Shown: positions 37,085-45,652, counted from the first letter of the stretch. The stretch is DNA of 64,000 bases from Mesorhizobium opportunistum WSM2075 (GCF_000176035.2 NC_015675.1:1663501-1727500); one strand, 5' to 3'. The notes: a model not told the origin generated them from the sequence alone. A program made the numbers and translations.

Positions 37085-37861
37085 TTGGTTTCGCGCCATC
37101 CGGCAAGCATGCTCGCAACCGTGCGCCGCTACGAGGCGGCCGGCTTTCGCGCCTGGCCGGCGGCCGCGGTCCATTATGACGGCACCTGGGTGGTGCGGCT
37201 GACCGCCGGCCATCCGGCCAAGCGCCTGAATTCGGTCAATCCGCTCGATCCCGGCGACACGCAGCACATGGCCGACCGCATCGGCCGCGCCAGCCGCCGT
37301 TTCGACGCCTATGGCCGGCCGCTGACCTTCCGCATGTCGCCGTTGTCGGGGCCTGATCTGGCCAGTCATCTCGACAAGGAGGGCTGGAACCGGTTCGACG
37401 AATCCCTGGTCATGCGGCTGCCGCTGGCGGCCGCGCAGCTCGACACCGCCATGGACCAGATACCGCTCAAGGACATCAGCCGCTTCATAGGCGCCTCGCT
37501 CAAGGTCAGCGGTTCGGATGTTTCGTTGCGGCCCGGCCTGTCGGAGATCATCGGCGCCATCCAGCCCGAAGCCGGGCTGTTCGCGCTCGAAGACGGGGCA
37601 GAACCGCTGGCGACGCTGATCTGCGTGCATGACGGCGATCTTGCCGGGCTGTTCGAGGTGGCGACCGACAGGTCGGCGCGCAACAAGGGCCATGGCCGCA
37701 ACCTGATCTTGTCGGCGCTGAAATGGGCACGGCTGCGCGGCGCGCGGGAGGCATGGCTGCAGGTCGAGGCCGGCAACGTGCCGGCGCTGGCGCTCTACCA
37801 TTCGCTCGGCTTCGAGGAAGTCTATCGCTACCACTACCGCCGGCCGCCCGGTCATGAGTGA
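37085..37861 (+). CDS. GNAT-family N-acetyltransferase
   Basis: A 258-residue protein with a C-terminal GNAT fold: the acetyl-CoA loop appears as RSARNKGHGRNLI and the late motif as NVPALALYHSLGFEEVYRYHYR. The N-terminal 120 residues form a divergent GNAT-like half. The start is TTG at 37085, with AGGAG 9 nt upstream inside the end of argJ; the ATG at 37109 would remove 8 residues. It lies 5 nt after argJ and upstream of mutT, a conserved rhizobial order. The substrate is unknown. Confidence 0.85.
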   Translation: MVSRHPASMLATVRRYEAAGFRAWPAAAVHYDGTWVVRLTAGHPAKRLNSVNPLDPGDTQHMADRIGRASRRFDAYGRPLTFRMSPLSGPDLASHLDKEGWNRFDESLVMRLPLAAAQLDTAMDQIPLKDISRFIGASLKVSGSDVSLRPGLSEIIGAIQPEAGLFALEDGAEPLATLICVHDGDLAGLFEVATDRSARNKGHGRNLILSALKWARLRGAREAWLQVEAGNVPALALYHSLGFEEVYRYHYRRPPGHE

Positions 37862-37889
37862 CGTCGGGCATGAATGAGCTGGTGAATAC

Positions 37890-38312
37890 ATGAATGATCT
37901 AGCAAGTACGGGCAAGCGCCTGCTGCTGGTCGCGGCCTGCGCGCTGGTCGATGCCGACGGCCGCGTGCTGCTGGCGCAGCGACCGCCAGGCAAGCAGCTT
38001 GCCGGCCTGTGGGAATTCCCCGGCGGCAAGGTCGAGCCCGGCGAGACGCCGGAACAATGCCTCATCCGCGAACTGCAGGAGGAGATCGGCATCGAGACCG
38101 AGATCCCATGTCTGGCGCCACTCACCTTCGCCAGCCATTCCTATGACGACTTCCATCTTCTGATGCCGCTGTTCATCTGCCGCCGTTTCCGCGGCATTGC
38201 CCAGCCCAGGGAAGGGCAGGCGCTGAAATGGGTGCGGCCCAAGCAGATGCGCGACTACCCGATGCCTCCGGCCGATGCTCCGCTGATCCCGTTCCTCATC
38301 GATCTCCTGTGA
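37890..38312 (+). CDS. mutT: 8-oxo-dGTP diphosphatase MutT
   Basis: A 140-residue Nudix hydrolase with the complete Nudix box GGKVEPGETPEQCLIRELQ-EE-IG. The opening VAACALVDADGRVLLAQRP and closing KQMRDYPMPPADAPLIP are typical of MutT. It removes oxidised dGTP from the nucleotide pool. It follows the GNAT gene by 28 bp. Confidence 0.92.
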   Translation: MNDLASTGKRLLLVAACALVDADGRVLLAQRPPGKQLAGLWEFPGGKVEPGETPEQCLIRELQEEIGIETEIPCLAPLTFASHSYDDFHLLMPLFICRRFRGIAQPREGQALKWVRPKQMRDYPMPPADAPLIPFLIDLL

Positions 38313-38456
38313 GCGGGGCTGCCGCCGGTGGCCGAGCCGGATCCACGGTATCGGGTCGTATCAGCCAGCGTTAATGGAAGATTTATCTCATCATGAAAAA
38401 TTGATGCATGGCCGTGTTGTCGCGGCCGTGCCGCCGATTCGCTGGGGAGCGACAGC

Positions 38457-38774
38457 ATGAGCCTAGACAGGGATTGGGACTCGATCCGGCCCGACCGCAG
38501 CTTTCGTGTCGCCGACGCCGGCATGGGGGTGCTGCGCATCACCCTGCTGTTCGGCTCGGCCGCGGTGGCACTGGCGCTGATCGCGACACCTTTCCTCGAC
38601 AGCCGGACGCGCTCGCAATCGGTTCGTGACGATTTTTCCGGTGGCCTCGACATGGCGGCCACGGGTTCGGTCAGTCATCGCAGCATCTATACGGTGCGTC
38701 GCAGCGTGCTGCAGGCTCAGCCAAGTTCAGTCTGCATCATCCAGTCCGACGGCAGGAGCAGCGGCGACTGCTGA
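38457..38774 (+). CDS. Small single-span membrane protein of unknown function
   Basis: A 105-residue protein, start ATG with GGGGAG 8 nt upstream. One hydrophobic helix (about residues 24-46) follows an acidic/basic head; the tail is Ser-rich and contains two cysteines (Cys93, and Cys105 at the end). I do not recognise a named family. It lies 110 bp upstream of a Flp pilin gene on the same strand, suggesting but not proving a link to pili. Confidence 0.7.
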   Translation: MSLDRDWDSIRPDRSFRVADAGMGVLRITLLFGSAAVALALIATPFLDSRTRSQSVRDDFSGGLDMAATGSVSHRSIYTVRRSVLQAQPSSVCIIQSDGRSSGDC

Positions 38775-38796
38775 TATGGTTAAGAGATTTTCCAGA

Positions 38797-38816
38797 GGGC
38801 GGTGATTTCACCGCCC
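38797..38816. repeat. Hairpin between the small membrane protein and flp
   Basis: GGGCGGTG and CACCGCCC form an 8-bp stem with an ATTT loop. The following GTTAAGCC has no T run. It may weakly terminate or separate the two transcripts. Confidence 0.45.
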
Positions 38817-38831
38817 GTTAAGCCTTTGCCG

Positions 38832-38846
38832 TTAACCTTTCTTAAC
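38832..38846. promoter_or_regulatory. CtrA-like TTAA repeat upstream of flp
   Basis: TTAA, 6 nt, TTAAC lies 39 bp before the pilin ATG. The alphaproteobacterial cell-cycle regulator CtrA binds TTAA-N7-TTAAC; spacing here is one short. A further TTAA (38818-38821) is nearby. CtrA controls pilA in Caulobacter. Confidence 0.3.
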
Positions 38847-38884
38847 AGATCGGCGGTAGGGTTCCGGCAACGGGGATCGAGGCG

Positions 38885-39064
38885 ATGAAAACAGTGCTGC
38901 TGCGTTTTCTGACGGATGAGACCGGCGCCACTGCCGTCGAATACGCCTTGATTGTCTGCGTGCTGTCGCTGACCATCATTGGCGGCATCAGCCAGGTCTT
39001 CAACTCGATCACCTGGCTGTTCAGCGACAACGGCAGCAGGCTTGCCAACGCTTTCGCGCATTGA
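38885..39064 (+). CDS. Flp/Fap-type pilin
   Basis: A 59-residue prepilin not easily called because of its size. A short basic leader (MKTVLLRFLTDETG) is followed by ATAVEYALIV, the Flp hydrophobic motif with the conserved Glu-Tyr pair, and a single helix to about residue 45. Prepilin peptidase would cut after the Gly preceding ATAVEYA. Flp pilins build Tad pili for adhesion. No tad/cpa genes are in the window, so it is an unlinked copy. GAGG lies just ahead of the ATG. Confidence 0.85.
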   Translation: MKTVLLRFLTDETGATAVEYALIVCVLSLTIIGGISQVFNSITWLFSDNGSRLANAFAH

Positions 39065-39108
39065 CCTTGGCGCGCATTGATCCTGGCTTGTCCGCGTCCG
39101 CGTACAGC

Positions 39109-39969
39109 TCAATGCTTTTCAGGCCCCTCCAGAACAGTCTTCAGCGATACCTTTGCCGAACCTGGCTTCAGCGGTTTTTGCTGCGACGCATCGGGCGCCC
39201 AGCCGGACATCCAGACGATCGAGAAGCTTGCCCTTACCCGGCCATCAGGGTCGGAAAACCGCTCGGCGTAGATTTCGGCGGCACGCGCGAACAGCTTGCG
39301 TGAACCCGGCCGCCGGGTGCGGTCGGCAAGCGCGCTGGTTTCGCCCATGGCGCGCAAATCGGCCATCAGGGCAAACAGGTTGGCATAGCGCACCGTCACG
39401 GTTTCGACATCGGCGACCGGCAGGGCGAGACCGGCCCGCTGCAAAAGCGCGCCGGCATCGCGCACGTCGGTGAACGGGATGACGCGCGGGCTGGCGCCGC
39501 CGTAAAGCTCGGTCTCGGCCGCAAGCAGGCTTTCGCGCAATTCGCCGAGCGTGCCGGCGCCCGCGAAGGCGCCGAGGAAAAGCCCGTCCGGCCGCAGCGC
39601 GCGGCGGATCTGGATCAGCATGCCTGGAATGTCGTTCATCGCCTGCAGCGACAGAAGCGACACCGCCAGATCCAGGCTTTCCGGCTCGAACGGCACGGTT
39701 TCCAGCGGTGCGATCATGCCTGCGGCACCGTCCAGGAAAGCCGCGTCCGTCTCGACGCGGACGATCTCCGTCACCTTGCCGCTCGCGGCCAGGACGTTGG
39801 CCGCGGCTGGCGTCTGGCAAAACAGCACCGCGGCCTTGCCGAACCTGCGTTCGACGGCACCCAGCCGGTCGGCAAGATCCTCGGCGGTGCGGTTCATGAG
39901 GAAATCGGCACCGTCAACCGGAGCGTGAAGCGCGCGCCGCTTGTGCGCCAGCCACAGAGAGGTATCCAT
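39109..39969 (-). CDS. SAM-dependent methyltransferase, BioC/NDUFAF5-like
   Basis: A 286-residue class I methyltransferase with a degenerate Rossmann core (LAVSLLSLQAMNDIPGMLIQI and ALRPDGLFLGAFAG). The opening FLMNRTAEDLADRLGAVERRF resembles the family that includes BioC and mitochondrial NDUFAF5, the complex I assembly factor. Alphaproteobacterial members usually sit beside comF, as here. The ATG at 39969 is chosen; a TTG four codons earlier is possible. Function is inferred only. Confidence 0.75.
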   Translation of the reverse strand: MDTSLWLAHKRRALHAPVDGADFLMNRTAEDLADRLGAVERRFGKAAVLFCQTPAAANVLAASGKVTEIVRVETDAAFLDGAAGMIAPLETVPFEPESLDLAVSLLSLQAMNDIPGMLIQIRRALRPDGLFLGAFAGAGTLGELRESLLAAETELYGGASPRVIPFTDVRDAGALLQRAGLALPVADVETVTVRYANLFALMADLRAMGETSALADRTRRPGSRKLFARAAEIYAERFSDPDGRVRASFSIVWMSGWAPDASQQKPLKPGSAKVSLKTVLEGPEKH

Positions 39970-40046
39970 TATCGGCTGCAACGGGCGGATCCTTGTTTGT
40001 CCGCTCCCTGATATACCTGGTATAGCCGGTACGGAGAACCAACCAC

Positions 40047-40847
40047 GTGGCCGATCCGAGGTCCAAGATCAAGTCCATCGAGATCGGAAGCCTGGCCCGA
40101 TCGGCCCTCGGCTGGCCGGCGCGCATCCTGTTTCCGCCGGTTTGCGCCGGCTGCCGCCGGCATGTCTCGCAGCCCGGCGTGCTGTGCGGCGCCTGCTGGC
40201 CGAAGCTGCGGCTTCTGGAACGGCCCTGGTGTCCGGTGATGGGCACGCCGTTCACGCACCAAATGGGCGAGGGCTTTCTGTCGGCCGAGGCGATCGCCGA
40301 TCCGCCGCCCTTCGACCGGGCGCGGGCGGCCGTTGCCTATTCCGGCGTTGCCCGCCAGATGGTGCAGGGGCTGAAATATCAGGATCGTACGGACCTCGCG
40401 CCATGGATGGCGCGCTGGATGGTGCGCGCCGGCGCCGATCTCATCGCCGAGGCCGATGTGGTGGTGCCGGTGCCGCTGCATTGGCGGCGTTTCTTCAGGC
40501 GGCGGTTCAACCAGTCGGCGGAACTGGCGCGCGGGGTTTGCGAGCTCAGCGGCCTGTCTTTCGCACCTTCGGCGATGCGGCGTGTCAAGCTCACCCGGCA
40601 GCAGGTCGGGCTGGAGCGGCAGGAACGCGAGGACAATGTGCGCGCCGCTTTCCGGGTGCCGGCGGAAGCCGAGATCGAGATTGCCGGCCGCAGGGTGCTT
40701 CTGGTCGACGATGTCTACACCACCGGCGCCACCGTGCGTTCCGCCACCAAGGCGCTGAAAAAGGGAGGTGCTGCCGCAGTCGACGTGTTGACGTTTGCCC
40801 GTGTATTGCCGGGGGACTTTCGGGCGGACGAGTCCGCGACTATATAA
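40047..40847 (+). CDS. ComF-family amidophosphoribosyltransferase-like protein
   Basis: A 266-residue ComF-type protein: N-terminal zinc finger CAGC and CGAC (about residues 34-50), then a PRTase fold ending in VLLVDDVYTTGAT. GTG start at 40047 with GGAGAA upstream. In competent bacteria ComF aids DNA uptake; in most alphaproteobacteria its role is unclear. It begins a plus-strand series comF, glutaredoxin, nitrilase, DUF1178. Confidence 0.88.
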   Translation: MADPRSKIKSIEIGSLARSALGWPARILFPPVCAGCRRHVSQPGVLCGACWPKLRLLERPWCPVMGTPFTHQMGEGFLSAEAIADPPPFDRARAAVAYSGVARQMVQGLKYQDRTDLAPWMARWMVRAGADLIAEADVVVPVPLHWRRFFRRRFNQSAELARGVCELSGLSFAPSAMRRVKLTRQQVGLERQEREDNVRAAFRVPAEAEIEIAGRRVLLVDDVYTTGATVRSATKALKKGGAAAVDVLTFARVLPGDFRADESATI

Positions 40848-40892
40848 GTCGGCAATGGACGTATGAGCTTGGAAGAGACTACGGAATTCGTC

Positions 40893-41162
40893 ATGGCCGA
40901 TGTTACGATCTATACGCGCATGATGTGCGGCTACTGCACGGCAGCCAAGCGGCTGCTGGAGCGCAAGGGTGTCGCCTATACCGAGCATGACGCCTCGTTT
41001 TCGCCGGAACTGCGGCAGGAGATGATTTCGCGTGCTCATGGTCGCACGACCTTTCCGCAGATTTTCATCGGCGACACACATGTCGGCGGCTGCGACGACC
41101 TCCATGAACTGGAGGCCGAAGGCCGGCTGGACAGGCTGCTCGCCAACGGCGCGACGATTTGA
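40893..41162 (+). CDS. grxC: Glutaredoxin (GrxC type)
   Basis: An 89-residue glutaredoxin starting MADVTIYTRMMCGYC. The active site reads CGYC rather than the common CPYC; TTFPQIFIG (cis-Pro) and GGCDDLHELEAEGRLD complete the fold. It reduces disulfides and mixed glutathione disulfides. The ATG at 40893 gives the usual length; an ATG 10 codons earlier is less likely. Confidence 0.92.
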   Translation: MADVTIYTRMMCGYCTAAKRLLERKGVAYTEHDASFSPELRQEMISRAHGRTTFPQIFIGDTHVGGCDDLHELEAEGRLDRLLANGATI

Positions 41163-41172
41163 GGGTGTGACG

Positions 41173-42039
41173 ATGGGTGTTTTCAAGGCTGCTGCGATCC
41201 AGATGCGTTCAGGCGAGAGCCCCGAGCGCAATGCGGTCGATGTCGAACGGCTGGTGCGCGAGGCCGCGGCGCAAGGCGCGACCTACATCCAGACACCGGA
41301 AATGACCGGAGCGCTGATCCGGGACAAGGAAGCGCGTGCCGCTTCCTTCACCTCCGAAGACAAGGACATCGTTGTCGCGACCGCTTGCAGACTGGCGCGC
41401 GAACTCGGCGTTTTCCTGCATATAGGCTCGACCGCGATCCTGCGTGCCGACGGCAAGCTCGCCAACCGGGCGCTGCTGTTCGGACCCGACGGCGCCACGC
41501 TCGCCACCTACGACAAGATCCACATGTTCGACGTCGATCTCGACAATGGCGAGAGCTGGCGCGAATCCGCCGCCTACGAACCGGGCACCGAGGCCGTCGT
41601 GACCGAGATCGCGGGCGCCAGGCTTGGCTTCGCGGTCTGCTATGATCTGCGTTTCCCGCAACTGTTCCGCGCCGAGGCGATGGCCGGCGCGGATGTTTTG
41701 ACCGTACCCGCCGCCTTCACCCGCCAGACGGGCGAGGCGCACTGGCATGTGCTGCTGAGAGCCCGCGCCATCGAAAATGGCGCCTATGTCGTTGCCGCCG
41801 CGCAAGGCGGCTTGCATGAGGATGGCCGCGAGACTTTTGGGCATTCGCTGATCGTCGATCCGTGGGGCCGCATCATCGCCGAGGCTGCGCATGACGAGCC
41901 CGGTGTGATCGTCGCCGAGATCGACCCGGCGCAGTCGCTCGCCGCGCGCAAGAAGATCCCCAACCTGAAAAATGCGCGGGATTTCGCCGTCAATGCCGGT
42001 TCAGCGGAGGCGCCGCTTCTCAGGGGTGCTGCCTCTTGA
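41173..42039 (+). CDS. Nit-type carbon-nitrogen hydrolase
   Basis: A 288-residue nitrilase-superfamily amidase with the triad Glu43 (TPEMTG), Lys115 (YDKIHMFD) and Cys156 (FAVCYDLRFP). It resembles Nit1/Nit2, which repair deaminated glutathione or hydrolyse omega-amidated 2-oxoacids. Being 10 bp after the glutaredoxin gene supports a glutathione-linked role. Confidence 0.9.
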   Translation: MGVFKAAAIQMRSGESPERNAVDVERLVREAAAQGATYIQTPEMTGALIRDKEARAASFTSEDKDIVVATACRLARELGVFLHIGSTAILRADGKLANRALLFGPDGATLATYDKIHMFDVDLDNGESWRESAAYEPGTEAVVTEIAGARLGFAVCYDLRFPQLFRAEAMAGADVLTVPAAFTRQTGEAHWHVLLRARAIENGAYVVAAAQGGLHEDGRETFGHSLIVDPWGRIIAEAAHDEPGVIVAEIDPAQSLAARKKIPNLKNARDFAVNAGSAEAPLLRGAAS

Positions 42040-42461
42040 TCCGCTTTTCCCTGATCTGCGAGAACGAGCACGAGTTCGAGGGCTGGTTTCGCAGCAATGA
42101 CGATTTCGACACCCAGAAGAAGCGCGGCTTTGTCGATTGCCCGAGCTGCGGCTCGCACAAGGTGCAGAAGGCCTTGATGGCGCCCGCCGTTTCCACGGCC
42201 CGCAAGCAGGAAACCATAGCGCTCGCCATGGGCGAGGCGCAGAAGCAGGCTCTGGCGCAGTTGAAGGCGATGGCCGAGAAGGTGCGCGAGAATGCCGACT
42301 ATGTCGGCGACAAGTTCGCCGAGGAAGCCCGAAAAATCCACTTCGGCGAAACCGATGCGCGGGGCATCTATGGCGAGGCGACGCTGGACGAGGCCAAGAG
42401 CCTCGCCGAGGACGGCGTCGACTTCATGCCGATCCCGGTGTTCCCGGACGACCGCAACTGA
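42036..42461 (+). CDS. DUF1178 family protein
   Basis: A 141-residue protein with an N-terminal zinc-ribbon-like segment (HEFEGWFRSNDDF, then DCPSCGS) and a charged helical C-terminus ending EDGVDFMPIPVFP. The family is conserved in alphaproteobacteria and has no known function. Its TTG start overlaps the amidase stop (TTGA), so translation is coupled. Confidence 0.88.
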   Translation: MIRFSLICENEHEFEGWFRSNDDFDTQKKRGFVDCPSCGSHKVQKALMAPAVSTARKQETIALAMGEAQKQALAQLKAMAEKVRENADYVGDKFAEEARKIHFGETDARGIYGEATLDEAKSLAEDGVDFMPIPVFPDDRN

Positions 42462-42465
42462 GCGG

Positions 42466-42951
42466 TTAGCCTATACTACCGATCAATTTCCCAAGCAGGC
42501 GCGAGAGCGTTTCCCGTTCGGCCTGCGTCAGGCCCGCGAGGATCTCGTGTTCGTTGCCGACGTGCGCGGTAACAGCCTCGTCGATGAGCGCAAGGCCCTT
42601 TTCGGTCAACCGCACCACAATGCCGCGCCGGTCGTTGGGGTGCGGTCCGCGCGAGATCAATCCGGATGTTTCCAGACGGTCGAGCCGGTTGGTCATGGCG
42701 CCCGACGTCACCATCGTCGCTTCGTAGAGCGCGGTCGGCGTCAGCGCGTAGGGTGATCCGGAGCGGCGCAGCGTCGCCAGCACATCGAACTCCCCGGACT
42801 GTAAACCGTAACGGGCAAACAGCGGCGCGAGGCGATCGCGGGCAATCAGGGACGATGCCTCGTTCAGCCGTCCGAGCACGCCCATCGGCGAGACATCCAG
42901 GTCCGGCCGCTCCCGCTTCCACTGCTCGATCGCTCGCGCTGCCCTGTCCAC
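42466..42951 (-). CDS. MarR-family transcriptional regulator
   Basis: A 161-residue winged-helix protein: LQSGEFDVLATLRRSG, then the recognition helix region TPTALYEATMVTSGAMTNRLDRLE and the wing HPNDRRGIVVRLT. It diverges from a DMT exporter, with two dyad sites between them, a layout in which the regulator represses both genes until its ligand binds. Confidence 0.9.
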   Translation of the reverse strand: MDRAARAIEQWKRERPDLDVSPMGVLGRLNEASSLIARDRLAPLFARYGLQSGEFDVLATLRRSGSPYALTPTALYEATMVTSGAMTNRLDRLETSGLISRGPHPNDRRGIVVRLTEKGLALIDEAVTAHVGNEHEILAGLTQAERETLSRLLGKLIGSIG

Positions 42952-42967
42952 TGTCTCACCACTATAT

Positions 42968-43008
42968 ATCTTGACGTTAAGAATCTTTGCATTATCTTAC
43001 CTCAAGAT
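42968..43008. promoter_or_regulatory. Pair of ATCTT...AAGAT dyads, probable MarR operators
   Basis: Site A, ATCTTGACGTTAAGA (42968-42982), is an imperfect palindrome with six of seven half-site pairs in its TCTTGAC core. Site B (42994-43008) is ATCTT-N5-AAGAT. Centres are about 25 bp apart. They lie 17 bp from the marR start and 40 bp from the exporter ATG. Dyads of this form are typical of MarR proteins. Confidence 0.6.
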
Positions 43009-43047
43009 TCAATGCCGGCCAAGGGCCGCACGACAGGGCTCGATCAA

Positions 43048-43938
43048 ATGAAATTTCTCTGGGATTCGGCGCTCGGCCTGCTCATCGTCACCGGTGGCTT
43101 GCTCGGCCTGACGCTGCCTTTCGGCAAGCTTGCCACAACAGCCGGGGTGCTGGCCATGGTCTGGGCCTTCGTCATCTCGTTCGGCGCCGGCATCCTGCTG
43201 CTGTGCGCGCTCTTGGCACGCGGCCAGCGCATTCGGCTCACCCCCCACAAACTGCGCTATTTCTTCGTCACCGCGGCGGTATCCTACGCCGTCCCCAATC
43301 TCTTGATGTTCTCGGCCATACCGCATCTGGGGGCCGGCTACACCGGCATCATGTTCACGCTGTCGCCCGTCATCACGCTGGTGTTTTCGATCCTGCTGCG
43401 CGTCCGGCGCCCCAACCTTCTCGGCATCATCGGCATCGCCGTCGGCTTCGTCGGTGCCGTCATGGTGGCGGTGACACGCGGCGAGGCCGGCCAGCCTGCC
43501 GATCTGTTCTGGGTGGTGATGGGCCTGCTGATCCCGGTCAGCCTTGCCGCCGGCAACATCTACCGCACCGTCGACTGGCCGCAGGATACCGGACCGATCG
43601 AACTGGCCGTCGGCAGCCATCTGGCAGCGGCGACGCTGCTGCTCGCCGGCATACTTGCGTTGTTCGGCGTCGGGGCTTTCGCGCCGCTTGGCGGCGTGCC
43701 GCTGGTCGTCGTCGGGCAGGTTGCGTCGGCGTCGGCGATGTTCGCCTTCTTCTTCCGGCTGCAGGCGGTCGGCGGCCCGGTCTATCTCAGCCAGATCGGC
43801 TATGTGGCGGCCGCCGTCGGGCTGTTTGCGGGCACGATTTTTCTTGGCGAGCACTATCGGCTGCTGACCTGGGCCGGTGCGGTCATCATCACCATTGGCG
43901 TCGTCATCACCACCAGGGCGCAGAGCCAGAAGGCGTAG
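43048..43938 (+). CDS. EamA/DMT-family transporter, MarR-linked
   Basis: A 296-residue protein with ten predicted spans in two EamA units (about 10-140 and 160-290). AGGG lies 9 nt before the ATG at 43048; another ATG at 43012 sits directly on operator site B and lacks a good ribosome site. The divergent MarR gene suggests ligand-induced export of a small molecule. The substrate is unknown. Confidence 0.85.
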   Translation: MKFLWDSALGLLIVTGGLLGLTLPFGKLATTAGVLAMVWAFVISFGAGILLLCALLARGQRIRLTPHKLRYFFVTAAVSYAVPNLLMFSAIPHLGAGYTGIMFTLSPVITLVFSILLRVRRPNLLGIIGIAVGFVGAVMVAVTRGEAGQPADLFWVVMGLLIPVSLAAGNIYRTVDWPQDTGPIELAVGSHLAAATLLLAGILALFGVGAFAPLGGVPLVVVGQVASASAMFAFFFRLQAVGGPVYLSQIGYVAAAVGLFAGTIFLGEHYRLLTWAGAVIITIGVVITTRAQSQKA

Positions 43939-44017
43939 CGATTCTGGATCTAGTCGGCGCCTCCGCCGCCGGGCTCCGGCCTTGGATGTCGGTCATTTCT
44001 CCAGGGAGTGTGGTTGG

Positions 44018-44767
44018 TCAGACCGATCCTTTTTCGGCCAGCACCATGTAGTTGACGTCCATGTCCTTCGACCGTGACCAGCGATCGGCAAGCGGATTGT
44101 AGGTGACGCCGGTGCGATCGATGACGGTCAGGCCGGCGCCGCCGAGTGCCTTTTCCAGCTCTTCCGGGCGCACCAGCTTGCCGAACTGGTGGGTGCCGCG
44201 CGGCAGCCAGCGCAGAACATATTCGGCGCCGATGATGGCGAGACCCAGCGCCTTCAGCGTGCGGTTGATGGTGGCCACGAACATGATGCCGCCGGGGCGG
44301 ACCATCTGCCCGCATTTGGCGACGAACAGGTCGATGTCGGCGACATGCTCGACCACTTCCATGTTGAGGATGACGTCGAATGTCTCGCCGGCGTCGGCAA
44401 GGTCCTCGGCGGTCGTGGCGCGATAGTCGACGCTCACATTGGCCTCGGCCGCGTGCAGCTTCGCCACTTCGATGTTGGTCGCCGAAGCGTCGGCGCCCAC
44501 CACCTCGGCGCCAAGCCGGGCCATCGGCTCGCACAGGAGGCCGCCGCCGCAGCCGATATCGAGGATGCGCAGGCCTTCGAAAGGCCGCGCCGCGCGCGGG
44601 TCACGGCCGAAGCGCACCGCTATCTGGTCGCGGATGTAGGAAAGCCGGACCGGATTGAATTTGTGCAACGGACGAAACTTGCCGTTCGGGTTCCACCACT
44701 CCGCGGCAAGGGCGGAAAAACGTTCCACCTCTCCGGCATCGATCGTCGATCGTCGGGGCTCGGGCAT
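44018..44767 (-). CDS. ubiG: Ubiquinone biosynthesis O-methyltransferase
   Basis: A 249-residue Ubi[20 protein letters not shown] (family N-terminus), SAM motif [18 protein letters not shown] and [10 protein letters not shown]. It carries out both O-methylations in ubiquinone synthesis. AGGAG precedes the ATG at 44767. It is divergent from the lysC side of the region with the kinase and glycolipid gene between. Confidence 0.95.
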   Translation of the reverse strand: MPEPRRSTIDAGEVERFSALAAEWWNPNGKFRPLHKFNPVRLSYIRDQIAVRFGRDPRAARPFEGLRILDIGCGGGLLCEPMARLGAEVVGADASATNIEVAKLHAAEANVSVDYRATTAEDLADAGETFDVILNMEVVEHVADIDLFVAKCGQMVRPGGIMFVATINRTLKALGLAIIGAEYVLRWLPRGTHQFGKLVRPEELEKALGGAGLTVIDRTGVTYNPLADRWSRSKDMDVNYMVLAEKGSV

Positions 44768-44840
44768 CGGTTGGTCTCCTCGGCACTGCAGCGCCGCACG
44801 TCCCTGGACGCGCAAAGGACGCTGTAGCACTTTGAATCTG

Positions 44841-44880
44841 CGCATGACCCCGAAATCGATCTCGATTTCGGGGTCATGCG
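44841..44880. repeat. 40-bp near-perfect palindrome upstream of ubiG
   Basis: CGCATGACCCCGAAATCGA (44841-44859) and its exact reverse complement (44862-44880) are separated by two bases. It lies about 75 bp upstream of the ubiG start. It shares CATGA and CCGAAA elements with palindromes at 2393 and 57948, suggesting a dispersed family. Confidence 0.9.
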
Positions 44881-45056
44881 TTAGGAAGTCGGGCGTGAGG
44901 CCGCGAATGTCAAGGCAGCATTTTTCCTCCACTGGCAGAGCAACCCGCCCTGTCGGGACCCGCCTTGTCAGGACATGTCACCTGCCGGGCATTGGGGCGA
45001 AACGCAATCGGCCTGGCGGGCGAAGAGAGGATAGGCTTTGAATAGAGGAGACGACG

Positions 45057-45626
45057 ATGACACGGAAGATGGCTTCGATCCTTTGGCGCCGGCTGGATGT
45101 GGAAGGACACGACGCTTGCCTGCTTTCGCGCACCGACGACGGGTTCCGTCTCAAGGGACAGGCCATTTTCGTCCAGGACGGCACGCCATGCTGCCTTGCC
45201 TATGAGGCGATTTGCGATGCCAGCTGGCGCACGCGTTCAGCACGGGTCGAGGGCGTTCTCGGCGTGCGGAGCCTGCACTATGAGATCGAACGCGATTCCG
45301 ACGGTCGGTGGATGCTGAACGGCGAACCGCAGCACGCTGCTACCGGCCTCGTCGATATCGATCTCGGTTTCACGCCGGCGTCGAACCTGGTGGCGATCCG
45401 CCGGTTCGCTCTCGGCATCGGCGAGGCGACGCCCGCTCCGGCTGCCTACCTGACCTTCCCTGCGCTGGAACTGGTACGCCTCGAACAGAGCTACCGTCGC
45501 CTTGACGAGACCCGCTATGCCTACGCGGCGCCGATGTTCGGTTACGAGGAGGTCCTCGATGTTTCGCCGCTTGGCTTCGTCGTCGACTATCCCGGCTTAT
45601 GGACAGGCGTGGCTGTCTCGGACTGA
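45057..45626 (+). CDS. Putative glycolipid-binding protein (DUF1089)
   Basis: A 189-residue protein matching the glycolipid-binding family first described in Pseudomonas: ILWRRLDVEGHDACLL, VEGVLGVRSLHYEIERD, TGLVDIDLGFTPASNLVAIRR and a closing YEEVLDVSPLGFVVDYPGLW. No signal peptide. Function in vivo is unknown. It is convergent with the hybrid kinase gene. Confidence 0.8.
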   Translation: MTRKMASILWRRLDVEGHDACLLSRTDDGFRLKGQAIFVQDGTPCCLAYEAICDASWRTRSARVEGVLGVRSLHYEIERDSDGRWMLNGEPQHAATGLVDIDLGFTPASNLVAIRRFALGIGEATPAPAAYLTFPALELVRLEQSYRRLDETRYAYAAPMFGYEEVLDVSPLGFVVDYPGLWTGVAVSD

Positions 45627-45652
45627 GGCGGAGTTCTGGCGGCCAACCTGCA

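Noticed and set aside
34440..37118. Apparent 892-residue form of the caspase-like protein
   Set aside because: Everything upstream of 35669 is antisense to argJ; the signal peptide begins at 35669.
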